Shown here one piece after another: positions 8,358-18,309 of a DNA stretch of 64,000 nt. How positions within the stretch are numbered: the stretch's first letter is position 1; each line of letters starts with the position of its first letter. The DNA is taken from assembly GCA_903847975.1 (NCBI GenBank), contig CAINFC010000252.1, positions 186,001 to 250,000 on the forward strand, given 5' to 3'. The notes beneath the pieces are model-generated. The model searched no databases. It was given only the letters and a program-made list of their open reading frames with translations, and was not told the DNA's origin. The DNA comes from an uncultured Acidobacteriota bacterium (GTDB lineage Bacteria > Acidobacteriota > UBA6911 > CAINFC01). Made by a program: the position numbers and the translations under genes.

Positions 8358-10643
8358 ATGATACTCCCATCTGCTTCCGGAATGCTTCCTGATCGAAAAG
8401 AGCGGCTTGCTGCCTCTACCTTATTATCCTTGGCCATCCTCATTTTTCTGAGCCCGGCCTTTATTCCCGGGGGGTATTACTCTCCGGCCGACCTTTTGTG
8501 GCGCCTGGGGCTTTTCACCGGTTCGGGGGTACCTCACAATCCCCTGCTTTCCGATGTGGTCCTGCAGATGCACCCGTGGGCCAGGCTTTCTGCCGAGATT
8601 TTCAGCTCCGGAAGTTTTCCGCTATGGAACATTTTCTCCGGAGGGGGTTTGCCCCTGTTTGCCAATATGCAGTCGGCCGTTCTGTATCCGGCCAATTACT
8701 GCTTTTATATTTTGCCCTTTCCGGTTGCCCTGCTGGTCTGCTGTTTTGTCAAGCTTTTCGCCATCGGCTTCTTTTCCTACCTCTACTTCCGGGAAATTCA
8801 GGCCCGACCCTGGATCGCTCTGGCGGGAGCCCTGGCTTTCCAGTTTGCCGGCTTCAACGTGGTCTGGCTGATGTGGCCCCATACGAATGTTGTTTTTCTC
8901 CTGCCCTGCGGCCTGTTCCTGACCGAAAGATATTTCCGAACAGGTCAACCCAAATATCTTCTATGGTTTAGCGTGGCGTTGGCCGTCGCCCTTTTTGGCG
9001 GACATCCGGAAACCTTCTTCCACATTGTTTTCCTTCTGGGGCTGTATCTTCTCCGCGGGCTCTGGCTCACCCATTCCTCCCTCCGTACAACGGTCAGCCA
9101 TTCCTTCAAATTGATGCTCAGTCTGTCGCTGGGTGCAGGCATGAGCGCAATCCTGCTGCTGCCTTTTTTCCGATACCTCGGACTGAGTTCCGCCTGGGCC
9201 TCCCGCAGCGCTCACCCGAATGAAGCCCATCTGTCCGTGTGGCTTTTTCTTTTGAATTTCATACCGGATTATTTTGGCAACCAGGTCTGGACGGAAAAAT
9301 TCTTCCTGACGACTGCCAACTACAATGAATCCGCCTCGGGATTTGTGGGTATCACCTTTTTACTGCTGGCCTTTTGCGCTTCCGCCGGATATTACCGGGA
9401 TGGCTTGGTACGCTGGTTTGGGATCGTCGCCCTGTTCAGCATTGCCATGGTCTATAAGGCCCCCTTTCTTTTCGACCTGATTACACGGATGCCGGGATTT
9501 GATGTCAGCCTGAATCAGAGGATGCTGCTGCTTTTTGGCTTCTCAGCCGTTGCCTTGGGAGTGATCGGTCTGGAGAAGCTGCAGTCCGAACCGCTCAGCC
9601 GTCGGAAGACCGTTCTGTCCCTTTCCCTTTTGGCCGGGGTGCTGGTTATACTTCTTCTGGGAAGCCGGACGCTGACGTCAACTCTTGTTCCCGCCTCTGA
9701 ACGGGAAAAATGGCAGATTGGATTCACCGGTATCTTTGTCTTGAATCTTTGCATTTCCTGCTTTCTGATTTTCAGGCTGCCGGAAAAACTCCGTCCCACC
9801 TTCCTTGTTTTACTGGTTTTTTTCGAAACGGGACTTCACGGCCTTTTCTACAACTCGGTAACCAGCGAAGACAATTTCTACCCGTCTCATGAAATCGTTT
9901 CTTACCTGACAGAACGCTTCCCCGAGGATTACCTGCGCACCTTTTCCTATGCTAATATGCTGCCTCCGAACCTTGGTACCTGGTACGGCTTCAACCTGAT
10001 CAGCGAATACGATGCCATGGGTCTCGAAAGCTACCAGAAGCTGAAGAAGCGTATCGGGCCCTTTTCCACCGGCTGGGAAATTTTCAGGGAACAGCTGAAC
10101 CTGAACACCTTGTCCTTTTTAGGTGCAAAATACCTTGTCCTGCCTGAAGAGAGCGGTATCCACCTGATTCAGAAGGTGCCGGGAAAATTCAAGGTGCGCG
10201 TCCGGGGGAAGGGGGCCATTCTCCTCGAACAGGAAGCCCTTCCGAGAGCGTATCTGCTGGAGGCGCCTGACGCAATACAGCTTCAGGAAGCCCTCGCCCG
10301 CCTGATGAACGACCCCAAAGCGGTTGAGCTGGCTCCGGTCACCTCTTATCGGCAGGAGATCGACGGCCGGGAGAATGTCGATTTTACTGCCTCCGCGCCC
10401 GGCTTTCTGGTGCTGAACGAAAACTATTACCCCGGAATGCAGGCCCTTCTGGACGGGCGCCCGGTCGATGTCCTTGATGCCCATGGGCTTCGCGCCTTAC
10501 CGGTTCCAGCGGGGATCCACCGGGTAGTCATGCTTCCGGAGGACAGCCGTTTTTTCCTGGGGAAAACAATCAGCCTGGCTGCCCTTCTGATCTGGCTTCT
10601 GCTTTTTGCCGTTTCGTGGAAAAAGCCACAGTTTTGGCACTGA
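8358..10643 (+). CDS. YfhO-family multipass membrane protein (GT-C-like)
   Basis: 761 residues with about a dozen hydrophobic segments followed by a soluble C-terminal domain and one last membrane helix (LAALLIWLLLFAVSW). The N-terminal loop after the first helix (DVVLQMHPW, then LWNIFSGGGLPLFANMQSA) and the C-terminal 'YYPGMQALLDGRPVDV' segment are typical of YfhO proteins, which are linked to glycosylation of lipoteichoic acid or surface polymers in other bacteria. The donor and acceptor here are unknown. It is divergent from the radical-SAM gene and convergent with the helicase gene. There is a TATAGAAT box at about 8321, with no clear -35. Confidence 0.8.
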   Translation: MILPSASGMLPDRKERLAASTLLSLAILIFLSPAFIPGGYYSPADLLWRLGLFTGSGVPHNPLLSDVVLQMHPWARLSAEIFSSGSFPLWNIFSGGGLPLFANMQSAVLYPANYCFYILPFPVALLVCCFVKLFAIGFFSYLYFREIQARPWIALAGALAFQFAGFNVVWLMWPHTNVVFLLPCGLFLTERYFRTGQPKYLLWFSVALAVALFGGHPETFFHIVFLLGLYLLRGLWLTHSSLRTTVSHSFKLMLSLSLGAGMSAILLLPFFRYLGLSSAWASRSAHPNEAHLSVWLFLLNFIPDYFGNQVWTEKFFLTTANYNESASGFVGITFLLLAFCASAGYYRDGLVRWFGIVALFSIAMVYKAPFLFDLITRMPGFDVSLNQRMLLLFGFSAVALGVIGLEKLQSEPLSRRKTVLSLSLLAGVLVILLLGSRTLTSTLVPASEREKWQIGFTGIFVLNLCISCFLIFRLPEKLRPTFLVLLVFFETGLHGLFYNSVTSEDNFYPSHEIVSYLTERFPEDYLRTFSYANMLPPNLGTWYGFNLISEYDAMGLESYQKLKKRIGPFSTGWEIFREQLNLNTLSFLGAKYLVLPEESGIHLIQKVPGKFKVRVRGKGAILLEQEALPRAYLLEAPDAIQLQEALARLMNDPKAVELAPVTSYRQEIDGRENVDFTASAPGFLVLNENYYPGMQALLDGRPVDVLDAHGLRALPVPAGIHRVVMLPEDSRFFLGKTISLAALLIWLLLFAVSWKKPQFWH

Positions 10644-10723
10644 AAAACTGCGGATTCAGGCAACAGCCGGTACTCCCTTATGGGACTTTCCGGATGTCCG
10701 TTGTCCTTTCCGCCCTCTCTCGT

Positions 10724-13081
10724 TCAACGGGGAACCAGGCCTGCCGGCAGGCCGCGCACGAAGTCGCCCGGCTGGCATATTCTTTTCAAATTCCAGTGGG
10801 AGGGCAGGAGGCGAAGGTATTCGCCTGTTGCATAACGCTGGTCCACGAGGTAGACAAAACCCTGGTCTTTCTCCGAGCGGATAACCCGGCCGGCCGCCTG
10901 CAGCACGCGGTTGAGACCCGGATACAGGTATGCCCAGGCATAACCGTTGCCGTACTTTTCCTCGAAATAATTCTTGCAGGCATCGTTGTAAACGTTTACC
11001 TGGGGGAGGCCAACACCGAAGATCAGAACCCCGACCAAAGCTTCGCCGACCAGATCGATGCTCTCCGAGAACGAACCGCCTGAAACCGCGAAACCGCGCA
11101 CTTGGTTGCGTGTCTGAAATGCAGCGATAAATTCTTTCTTCTCCTGCAGGGACATCTTCGGCCGCTGGAATACCCAGGATACGGGCGCCGCCACCGTCTT
11201 GAGGAGCCGGGAAAGGAGGGCATCCTGAAAAGCGAAGGAAGGCGAGAAGACAATTTGATTCCCTCCTACCGCGAGAAAGGCTTCCTCGACTGCCTTGGCA
11301 TAGCGATCCATGTTTTTTTCCCGGCACTTCCATCGCGTGGACAGGGTGTCCCGCAAAAGGTAGGCGCAATGCGCCGGGGGGAAAGGTGAAGGCAGATCGA
11401 CAAATCCGGGGTGCATGTCGGGTGAGATCAGCCGGGTAAAATACGCGACGGGAGTCAGCGTCCCGGAAAAGAAGACCGAAGCTCGCTGGTTTTGCAGCAC
11501 TTCCTGAAGCTGGACGGAAGGGTCGATACAGAGAAAATCCAGGGTGAAATCCCGTCGCCGGCCGGAAACGACGGTTCGATAGGACTCGTCGTAATGATCC
11601 AGCACGGTCCGCAACCGGCTCAGATCCCAGTACAGTTCCACCGCCGGATCGGAGAGCGCGACGCCGCTTTCCATAAGATCATCGAAGCCGTCCAGAACCC
11701 GGCCGAGCGGCTTTTCCAGGCCCGCAGGAAATCGTCGGTGCACTTCCTGAAACTCCGAAGGAAATTCCTTCCTTGCCTGCCGCAAGGCGGAGTTGAGAAT
11801 GGAAAGAATCTTCTTTTCCGGAGGCGAAGAGGCCCGCCGGACCTCGAGAATCCTGCTTTGGGAAAGGCTTCCGGAAAACATGGAACGGGCCCGATCGACC
11901 AGGTTGTGGGCCTCATCCACCAGGAAAACATATTCCGTCTTCCCGTTCGAGAAGAAGCGCCTGAGCCTGGCCCCATAGTCAAATCCGTAGTTGTAATCGG
12001 CTACGATGACGTGGCAGTAAAGGGACAGATCCAGCGACAGCTCAAAGGGACAGACCTGGTACTTGCGGGCCAGTTCCTCCACCTGCTTTCGGGTGAAACA
12101 GGAATGCGGGAACACCTCCCACAGTGCAACTTTCGCTTTCCGGAAATAATCGCGCGCATACGGGCAACTTTCCCTCTGGCAAGGGGGCCGCCCGACTTCC
12201 TGCGTCTCCGTGCTCCCCTCCCCAAGGAGGAAGCATATCTTGCTTTTAGCTGTGATGCTGATCCAGCGCAGGTGGGGAAGCCTGGAGGCTGCCAGGGTTA
12301 GCGCCTTCTCGGCGGCGACCGCTCCGGAATTCTTGGCGGTGAAGAAAAAGAGTCTGGCGGCATGGTCGTGTCCCAGGGCTTTCAGGCCGGCATAAAGGAC
12401 GGCGATGGTCTTGCCGATGCCTGTAGGCGCCTGTAAAAAGAGGATTCCGCGGTCGCGAATGACGCGGAACACTTCCCTGGCGGCACCCCGCTGCCCCGGG
12501 CGGAAATCCGGATAGGGAAACTCGAAGGAAGACAGCTCCCCGAGCAGGTCCAGCCGACAGGCCTCGTGGCAGTTCTGCCAGGACAGGAAGCTGGCCACGG
12601 CCACGCCGTAGGTTTCTTCCAGCTCCGGGAGCGTGGCTATGGTTGAAACGATCCGCTCTTTGCCGCTGCGGCGATGAACGCAGACCAGATCGAGGGAGAT
12701 TTTCCCGATCCCCCGGTCGAGGCAGTAGAGCCACCCATAGATGCCGAGCTGGGCGGCATGAGCGGGATTGACCTCCGGCGGGTGTTCCTCCCATGGCCGG
12801 ACAGTGGACTTGATCTCCTCGATGTGGGTCAGGCCATCCTTTTCGTAAACACCGTCGGCACGGCCCGATATCTCCAGATCGAGCCGCTCGCCTCTAAAAA
12901 GACGTTTCAGCTCGACTTCGGCACGGTAGCCCTCGATACCCCGCCCCTGCATTCTCCTGTGGGCGGTCCTGCCCTCCTGCGCGGACTTGCCCCCCGGAGT
13001 TGCCGGGCCAAGATCTCCCTCCTGGAATAGAAATTCGGCGAGAGCCCGGATGCTGATTTTACAGATGGCTTTTTCTGACAC
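10724..13081 (-). CDS. RecB-like nuclease fused to a Rad3/DinG-type helicase
   Basis: 785 residues. The N-terminal ~170 residues carry the full RecB/Cas4-type PD-(D/E)XK signature: GRTAH, the acid in GRADG, EEIK, and QLGIY. Then comes a superfamily 2 XPD/DinG helicase with Walker A APTGIGKT, Walker B VDEAHN, and a cysteine set (PPCQRESCP and QVCPF) fitting an iron-sulfur cluster domain. This predicts an ATP-dependent DNA helicase-nuclease acting in repair. It is the last gene of a minus-strand glycan operon, starting 13 bp after the aminotransferase gene ends, so functional linkage with its neighbours is doubtful. Confidence 0.87.
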   Translation of the reverse strand: MSEKAICKISIRALAEFLFQEGDLGPATPGGKSAQEGRTAHRRMQGRGIEGYRAEVELKRLFRGERLDLEISGRADGVYEKDGLTHIEEIKSTVRPWEEHPPEVNPAHAAQLGIYGWLYCLDRGIGKISLDLVCVHRRSGKERIVSTIATLPELEETYGVAVASFLSWQNCHEACRLDLLGELSSFEFPYPDFRPGQRGAAREVFRVIRDRGILFLQAPTGIGKTIAVLYAGLKALGHDHAARLFFFTAKNSGAVAAEKALTLAASRLPHLRWISITAKSKICFLLGEGSTETQEVGRPPCQRESCPYARDYFRKAKVALWEVFPHSCFTRKQVEELARKYQVCPFELSLDLSLYCHVIVADYNYGFDYGARLRRFFSNGKTEYVFLVDEAHNLVDRARSMFSGSLSQSRILEVRRASSPPEKKILSILNSALRQARKEFPSEFQEVHRRFPAGLEKPLGRVLDGFDDLMESGVALSDPAVELYWDLSRLRTVLDHYDESYRTVVSGRRRDFTLDFLCIDPSVQLQEVLQNQRASVFFSGTLTPVAYFTRLISPDMHPGFVDLPSPFPPAHCAYLLRDTLSTRWKCREKNMDRYAKAVEEAFLAVGGNQIVFSPSFAFQDALLSRLLKTVAAPVSWVFQRPKMSLQEKKEFIAAFQTRNQVRGFAVSGGSFSESIDLVGEALVGVLIFGVGLPQVNVYNDACKNYFEEKYGNGYAWAYLYPGLNRVLQAAGRVIRSEKDQGFVYLVDQRYATGEYLRLLPSHWNLKRICQPGDFVRGLPAGLVPR

Positions 13082-13094
13082 GCCGTCCTGTTAC

Positions 13095-14294
13095 TCATCC
13101 GCTCTGGCCCTGGTAAAATTCCCGGATCCAACCGACCACGGTTCGGATCTCCTCCGGGGTAAGCTCCGGAAAAACCGGAAGGGCCAGTACTTCCCGTGAA
13201 GCTTCCTCCGACACCGGGCAGTCGCCGGCAGCATAACCCAGGTGAGAAAAACACTTTTGCAGGTGCAGCGGAATCGGATAATAGATATCCGAACCTACCC
13301 CATGGTCGCTTAAAAACTGCCGCAGCTCATCTCTCCGGCGAACCCGGACCACAAACTGATTGTAGATGTGATAATTTCCGCTGGCAACGGCGGGAGGCCG
13401 GCAATATTCCGTCAGGTCCCATTCTTCCAGAAGCCGCAGATAAAGGGCGGCATTGTCGCGGCGAGCCTGATTCCAGCGCGGCAGATGGCTGAGCTTCACC
13501 AGCAGAACCGCCGCCTGAATCTCATCCAGCCGGCTGTTCCACCCGACCTGATCATGAATGTACTTGACGCGGCTGCCGTGCACCCGCAGCATGCGTACGC
13601 TCTCGGCAAGATCCTCGCGCCGGGTTACGATCATTCCTCCGTCTCCGGCACCTCCCAGGTTTTTGCTGGGGAAAAAGCTGATGGCCCCGGCATCTCCCAG
13701 GGAGCCTGCCGGGCGGGATTGCAAAAGCCCCACCCCCCCGGTCTGGGAAGAGCCAATAGATTGTGCGGCGTCCTCCAGAACCTTCAGGCCATACCGCTCT
13801 CCGATCTGCAGGATTTCACCCATGGCCGCCATTTGTCCGTAGAGGTGAACCGGAAGAAGGGCCCGGACGCGTCCGCTTTTTAACAGGGAAGCCGGCTGGC
13901 CGGCATGTCCCGGAGCCAGGGACCGGCCCTCCAGGAATTCGGTGATCCTTTCCGGACATAGGTTAAAGGTCAGAGGATCAATGTCAAGGAAAATGGGGAT
14001 GGCTCCCAGGTTGTGGATCGCCCCTGCCGTAGCGAAAAAGGTGAAGGGGGTGGTGAGCACGGCATCGCCGGGCCCCACACCCAGAGCCCGCAGGGAAATC
14101 AGTAGCGCGTCCGTTCCGGATGCGACGCCGAGAGCCCAGGGAACCTCGCAGCAGTCGGCGACTTTTTTTTCCAGGTCCTGCCCCCGCTTGCCGAGAATGA
14201 AGGATTGCGATTCGAAAACCTCCCGGACGGATTCCATAATTTCCTTCTGGATTCCGTAATACTGCCTTTTCAGATCGAGAAGCGGGATATTCAT
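13095..14294 (-). CDS. DegT/DnrJ/EryC1/StrS-family sugar aminotransferase
   Basis: About 399 residues from the ATG at 14294, chosen because MNIPLLDLKRQY is the usual family N-terminus; the frame stays open 34 codons further but that part is unlike the family. The PLP lysine is in FFPSKNLGG, with the cofactor site ASGTDALL and the LDEIQAA substrate region. The family transfers an amino group to a nucleotide keto-sugar to make aminodeoxy sugars for surface glycans. GGAGG lies about 12 nt before the start. It sits 28 bp after the GT2 gene and 13 bp before the helicase-nuclease gene. Confidence 0.9.
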   Translation of the reverse strand: MNIPLLDLKRQYYGIQKEIMESVREVFESQSFILGKRGQDLEKKVADCCEVPWALGVASGTDALLISLRALGVGPGDAVLTTPFTFFATAGAIHNLGAIPIFLDIDPLTFNLCPERITEFLEGRSLAPGHAGQPASLLKSGRVRALLPVHLYGQMAAMGEILQIGERYGLKVLEDAAQSIGSSQTGGVGLLQSRPAGSLGDAGAISFFPSKNLGGAGDGGMIVTRREDLAESVRMLRVHGSRVKYIHDQVGWNSRLDEIQAAVLLVKLSHLPRWNQARRDNAALYLRLLEEWDLTEYCRPPAVASGNYHIYNQFVVRVRRRDELRQFLSDHGVGSDIYYPIPLHLQKCFSHLGYAAGDCPVSEEASREVLALPVFPELTPEEIRTVVGWIREFYQGQSG

Positions 14295-14322
14295 GATGGT
14301 ACATTTCCTCCGGTTTTTTTCC

Positions 14323-15312
14323 TCATCGCTTTTCACTGGGAGAAGTCGTGTCCAGGACAATCGCGTAATCGTCGCGGTCCACCGAACTGAAGGCAATCAT
14401 CTCCGCTATCAACCCAAAAAAAATGAATTGCACGCCCACGATCATCAGCAGCAGGCCCAGCATCAGCAGGGGTCGGTCGCCAATCCAATGCTGAAACATC
14501 CAGCCGATCGAAAGATAGCCGTCGATAAGGAAGCCGGAGGTAAACAGCATAATTCCCAGAATTCCAAAAACGTGCAGCGGCTTGCGGTTATACCGCGTCA
14601 GCATGATCACGGTCAGCAGGTCAAAAAATCCGCCCAGGTATCGGCCGGGACCATATTTGCTTTTGCCATAACGCCGGCGCTCATGCCGGACCTGGATTTC
14701 GCCGACGTTGAAGCCGCGATAGCTTGCCAGTACGGGGATGTACCGGTGCATGTCCCCGTAGACATTGATTTCCTCGATTACCTGGCGGCGGTAGCATTTG
14801 AAGCCGCTGTTGATGTCGTGAATCCGGACACCGGTGGCCATGCAGGTGAACCAGTTGAACCAGCGGGAGGCCCAAAGCTTGGTCCAGGGATCCTGGCGGT
14901 TCCGCTTCCAGCTGGAAATCAGGTCGTACCCCAGGTCTATCTTCTCCAACATCCGCGGCAGCTCTTCCGGTACATCCTGCAGATCGGCATCCATGGAGAA
15001 GACAATATCGTACTGCGTTCTCTTGAAACCGGCGTGCAGCGCGGCTGATTTCCCGAAATTCCGGCGAAAGCGGATCCGGCGGCAATGCGGATCCCGGGAG
15101 CAAATTTTCTCAATCATTTCCAGGGAGCCGTCGGTGCTGCCGTCGTCCACAAAAATGATTTCGTAAGGCTGCGCCAGGCTGGTCAGCACGGCAGAAAGCC
15201 GGCCATGCAGCTCTTCCAGGCTCCCCTTCTCGTTGAACAAGGGCACGACCACAGAAATGCCCCTGGAAGAGCGGGGCTCTCTGTCGGTCGAATGTATCGT
15301 TTCGTTTTCCAT
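14323..15312 (-). CDS. Polyprenyl-phosphate-type glycosyltransferase, family 2
   Basis: 329 residues. A GT-A domain (SVVVPLFNEKGSLEEL; VDDGSTDGS; metal-binding DADLQD) is followed by two C-terminal membrane helices (near FGILGIMLFTSGFLIDG and LLMLGLLLMIVGVQFIFFG). This is the DPM1/GtrB/ArnC layout, in which a sugar is moved from a nucleotide donor to undecaprenyl phosphate on the inner face of the membrane. Such lipid-linked sugars feed GT-C enzymes, and a GT-C candidate lies 18 bp upstream in the same operon. No clear ribosome site precedes the ATG. Confidence 0.88.
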   Translation of the reverse strand: MENETIHSTDREPRSSRGISVVVPLFNEKGSLEELHGRLSAVLTSLAQPYEIIFVDDGSTDGSLEMIEKICSRDPHCRRIRFRRNFGKSAALHAGFKRTQYDIVFSMDADLQDVPEELPRMLEKIDLGYDLISSWKRNRQDPWTKLWASRWFNWFTCMATGVRIHDINSGFKCYRRQVIEEINVYGDMHRYIPVLASYRGFNVGEIQVRHERRRYGKSKYGPGRYLGGFFDLLTVIMLTRYNRKPLHVFGILGIMLFTSGFLIDGYLSIGWMFQHWIGDRPLLMLGLLLMIVGVQFIFFGLIAEMIAFSSVDRDDYAIVLDTTSPSEKR

Positions 15313-15330
15313 AACTGTAAAATGAAGATG

Positions 15331-17235
15331 CTATTTTTTCTCGGGAGTTTCGATTCGCGTCACTTCCATGGGTTTTCCCAGCCACTTTTCGGTATTGTAC
15401 TTTTCGGGATTCATCCTCCGGGCGGATTCAAAATGAAAGGACGCTTTCTGGTAATCGTTCAGCCGGTAGTAATAAATCATGCCCATGTTAAAGTGCGCCC
15501 GGGCGGAAAAATCCGTGCCCCGATCCACGCGGATCAACCGCTCGAAAGCTTCGATGGCGGCCCGATGCTCGGCGGCCTGCGCATACCCCAGTGCCAGATT
15601 CAGCAAAGCTTCCTTGGATTCCGGAGCGATCTGCAGGGCCTTCCGGTAGTTCTCGATCGCCTCGGTATGATTCCTTTGCAGGGTATAAACGGCCCCGACA
15701 TTCAGATAAGCCACATAGTTCGACGGGTTCAGGCGGATCACTTCCCGATAGCACGACAGGGCATTTTCCAGATCCTTCTTCCGGTGATAAGCAATCCCCA
15801 GGTTCTGCCAGGCTCTTTCCCGGCTGATGGTGCCCAGCTCCTTTTTCGACGGAATCTGCAGGGATTGACGGAAGTAGAAAATCGCCTGGTCCAGCTCGTT
15901 GCGGCTCAAATGCGCCAGACCCAGGTTGGTATTGGCGCGCAGGGAAGTCGGAGCGTCCCGAAGAGTGGCACTCCAAAGGGTAAACTCATTTTGCCAGTCC
16001 CGGTTCCGCAGGCCGGTGCGAATGGCGTAAAGAACCAGGATCAATCCCAGGATCGCGTAGGCCCATCGCGAATGGGGGAGAGGCAACGGAATGTCTTTCC
16101 ACAGCAGCGCCAGAAAGAAACAGAAAGCAAAGGACGGCAAATAGAGAAAATGCTCCGACATTAACTCATGATGGGGAATGATGTGGCACACCGGGAGCAG
16201 GGTAATGAAAAAGAAGAGGCCGCAAAAACCCTGCCACTTCCGGTCGGCAAACCACCGGAAGGAGAGCAGAAGAAGCAGCAGGATACATGCGGCCGCGAAC
16301 AGCACGGCCGGCTCGAAGAAGCTCTCCGCCAGAGGAAACACCTGGCCCGAATTATAATCCGCGATCAGGGTGATCGGCAGAAGGAGCAGCTGAAGATACT
16401 TCAGCAGGATTTTAAGAGTGGTAAGAAAGGTGAAATACGGGCTTCCTCCCCAATAGACATTCAGGTTGGTGGAAGACGGAGTAATAAACAGGTAATAGGC
16501 TACGAAAAAGAAGCCAATGGCCAGAATCGGCACATAAAGCAGCAGGTTCCTTCGAAATGCAGCGAGCAGTCCGGCGGCCAGCCGACGACCATATCCTCCC
16601 CCCGGCTTCTCCTGATGCCGCCGCTTGATTTCCTGACTCCAGTCGAAAAGGAAAAGAACAGCAGGGAGCGAGATGGCCATCTCCTTGGAAAGGACACCAA
16701 GGGCATATGCTGCAAAAACACCCACCAGGTGTTTCAGGTTCTTTTCCTCGCGATAGCGAAGAAACCAGTAGAAGCCGAGGAAAAAAAACAGGGTGGAAAG
16801 CAGGTCCCGCCTTCCCGAGATATAGCTGACTGCTTCGGTATGGACCGGGTGCAGAGAGAAAAGCAGCGCGGCAGCAAGAGCCGTTGCACCGTTTTGGGTC
16901 AGCTTCCTGACCAGCAGGAAAACCAGCCAGCAGCAAAGGACATGGTAGATAATGTTAGAAAAATGGTACCCCGCCGGATTTTTCCGGAAAAAAGCATGGT
17001 CGATGGCATAGGAAATGGTTCGGACCGGACGATAGGTCAGGTAGGAAGGGCTGAAGGGATTGAGCAGGCGGGGGATGTTTTCGAGCTTTTCAATCCGGTC
17101 TTCCGTTTTAATCAGAGTGATGTCGTCAAAAACGAATTCGCCTCGAATCGAATTGAAATACACGCCGAAATTGATCAGCAGGAGTATTCCAAAGACGCCC
17201 CACTCCATCCATTTGTTCCGGTTGACCATCCTCAC
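15331..17235 (-). CDS. GT-C-type membrane protein with C-terminal TPR repeats (TMTC-like)
   Basis: 634 residues. The first ~400 are a multipass membrane region starting with a luminal/periplasmic loop of the GT-C kind (GEFVFDDITLI, then YRPVRTISYAIDH and FHLSN-like GYHFSNIIYH). The last ~200 residues are TPR repeats (for example NLGIAYHRKKDLENALSCY and NVGAVYTLQRNHTEAIENY). This architecture matches eukaryotic TMTC O-mannosyltransferases and their bacterial relatives of unknown specificity. A role in attaching sugars to exported proteins or glycans is inferred. It lies between the methyltransferase and the polyprenyl-phosphate GT2. Confidence 0.82.
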   Translation of the reverse strand: MRMVNRNKWMEWGVFGILLLINFGVYFNSIRGEFVFDDITLIKTEDRIEKLENIPRLLNPFSPSYLTYRPVRTISYAIDHAFFRKNPAGYHFSNIIYHVLCCWLVFLLVRKLTQNGATALAAALLFSLHPVHTEAVSYISGRRDLLSTLFFFLGFYWFLRYREEKNLKHLVGVFAAYALGVLSKEMAISLPAVLFLFDWSQEIKRRHQEKPGGGYGRRLAAGLLAAFRRNLLLYVPILAIGFFFVAYYLFITPSSTNLNVYWGGSPYFTFLTTLKILLKYLQLLLLPITLIADYNSGQVFPLAESFFEPAVLFAAACILLLLLLSFRWFADRKWQGFCGLFFFITLLPVCHIIPHHELMSEHFLYLPSFAFCFFLALLWKDIPLPLPHSRWAYAILGLILVLYAIRTGLRNRDWQNEFTLWSATLRDAPTSLRANTNLGLAHLSRNELDQAIFYFRQSLQIPSKKELGTISRERAWQNLGIAYHRKKDLENALSCYREVIRLNPSNYVAYLNVGAVYTLQRNHTEAIENYRKALQIAPESKEALLNLALGYAQAAEHRAAIEAFERLIRVDRGTDFSARAHFNMGMIYYYRLNDYQKASFHFESARRMNPEKYNTEKWLGKPMEVTRIETPEKK

Positions 17236-17267
17236 ACCCCGATCCGACTTCCTTAAAGACCGGCTGA

Positions 17268-18269
17268 TTATATCTTATCCGGACCCTTGGAGGGGGCTCT
17301 GAACCCCACCCGAAGAACGAACGTTCCCCCTTTCTTCAGGGCGGCTTCCAGGAGGGCCAGCGGTGTGGCTGCCAGGACCATCGAAAAATAAAGAAGATGG
17401 AGCGCCGCCGCGCCGAATACACCGCCGGACTTGCCGCGACGCCTGGCGGCAACCATTCGCGCCATAGGATCCAGGGAAGGAAACAGGCTGGAAACCATGG
17501 CAGGTGAATTGTCGCGGAGGGAAAAATGCCATTTTTTTTGGATTTCGAATCCGCAGCTCTCCAGAAGCGCCAGGAGGCCTTTCCGCGTAAACTGGGTCAG
17601 GTGTCTCGGAGGATCCAGCCCATACCAGCGCCGCCCAAACAGCCGGGACTGAAAACTATCCAGCAAAGGAACCTGCAGGACAAAGACGGTGTGGGTCCGG
17701 GCCAGTCGAAGAATCGACTGTAAGGATTTGGCCGGATCGCGCAGGTGCTCCAGGACATGGAACAGGGTAATCACGTCGAATCGTCTTCCTTCGAAATCGA
17801 AATTCTCCGTGGTGGCCTGAAAGCATCGAATTCCCTGCCGGCCAAGGCTGGCAACGGAATGGGGGCTGAAGTCCATTCCGGTCACCTGGTAGCTGCGACG
17901 GCGCGCCGCCGCGAGAAAAGCGCCGGAACCGCAGCCGATATCCAGAAGCTCCTGTTTTTCTCCACCCGCCTTGGGACCGATCGATCCCAGGTATCGCAGG
18001 TGATCCCGGATCACCAGATTGCGGTAGAGTGTTTCCAGCCTCTGCAACCTGCCCGTCGGCTCTGCGCTCCACCAGTAATCGGCCGGATAAAAAGAGGCAA
18101 TCTCCTTTTCGGTGGGGAGGGGATCAAGAAATAAAGTCCGGCAGTTCCGGCACTGCCGATAGCAGAATTCCCCCGGGGCGGTCTGAAAAATATGATCCCG
18201 CAATACGTATTTTTTCCGGGAGCTGCTGGATCGGCAGGCCGGACAGTCCCGCGGGGCATCTGGTCTCAT
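17268..18269 (-). CDS. Class I SAM-dependent methyltransferase with N-terminal zinc-finger-like motif
   Basis: 333 residues. The N-terminus has two CxxC pairs (CPAC and CRNC) separated by about 30 residues, then FYPADYW, a common arrangement in surface-glycan methyltransferases. The SAM-binding motif LLDIGCGSGAFL and the post-motif HVLEHLRDP follow. A hydrophobic stretch near the C-terminus (LHLLYFSMVLAATPLALLEA) may associate with the membrane. The target is probably a sugar or glycan end group, by context. It is the second gene of the minus-strand operon. Confidence 0.85.
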   Translation of the reverse strand: MRPDAPRDCPACRSSSSRKKYVLRDHIFQTAPGEFCYRQCRNCRTLFLDPLPTEKEIASFYPADYWWSAEPTGRLQRLETLYRNLVIRDHLRYLGSIGPKAGGEKQELLDIGCGSGAFLAAARRRSYQVTGMDFSPHSVASLGRQGIRCFQATTENFDFEGRRFDVITLFHVLEHLRDPAKSLQSILRLARTHTVFVLQVPLLDSFQSRLFGRRWYGLDPPRHLTQFTRKGLLALLESCGFEIQKKWHFSLRDNSPAMVSSLFPSLDPMARMVAARRRGKSGGVFGAAALHLLYFSMVLAATPLALLEAALKKGGTFVLRVGFRAPSKGPDKI

Positions 18270-18309
18270 GATGGGAAGGGAGGTTCGTCGGAAGTTCCAA
18301 AAGCCGCAA

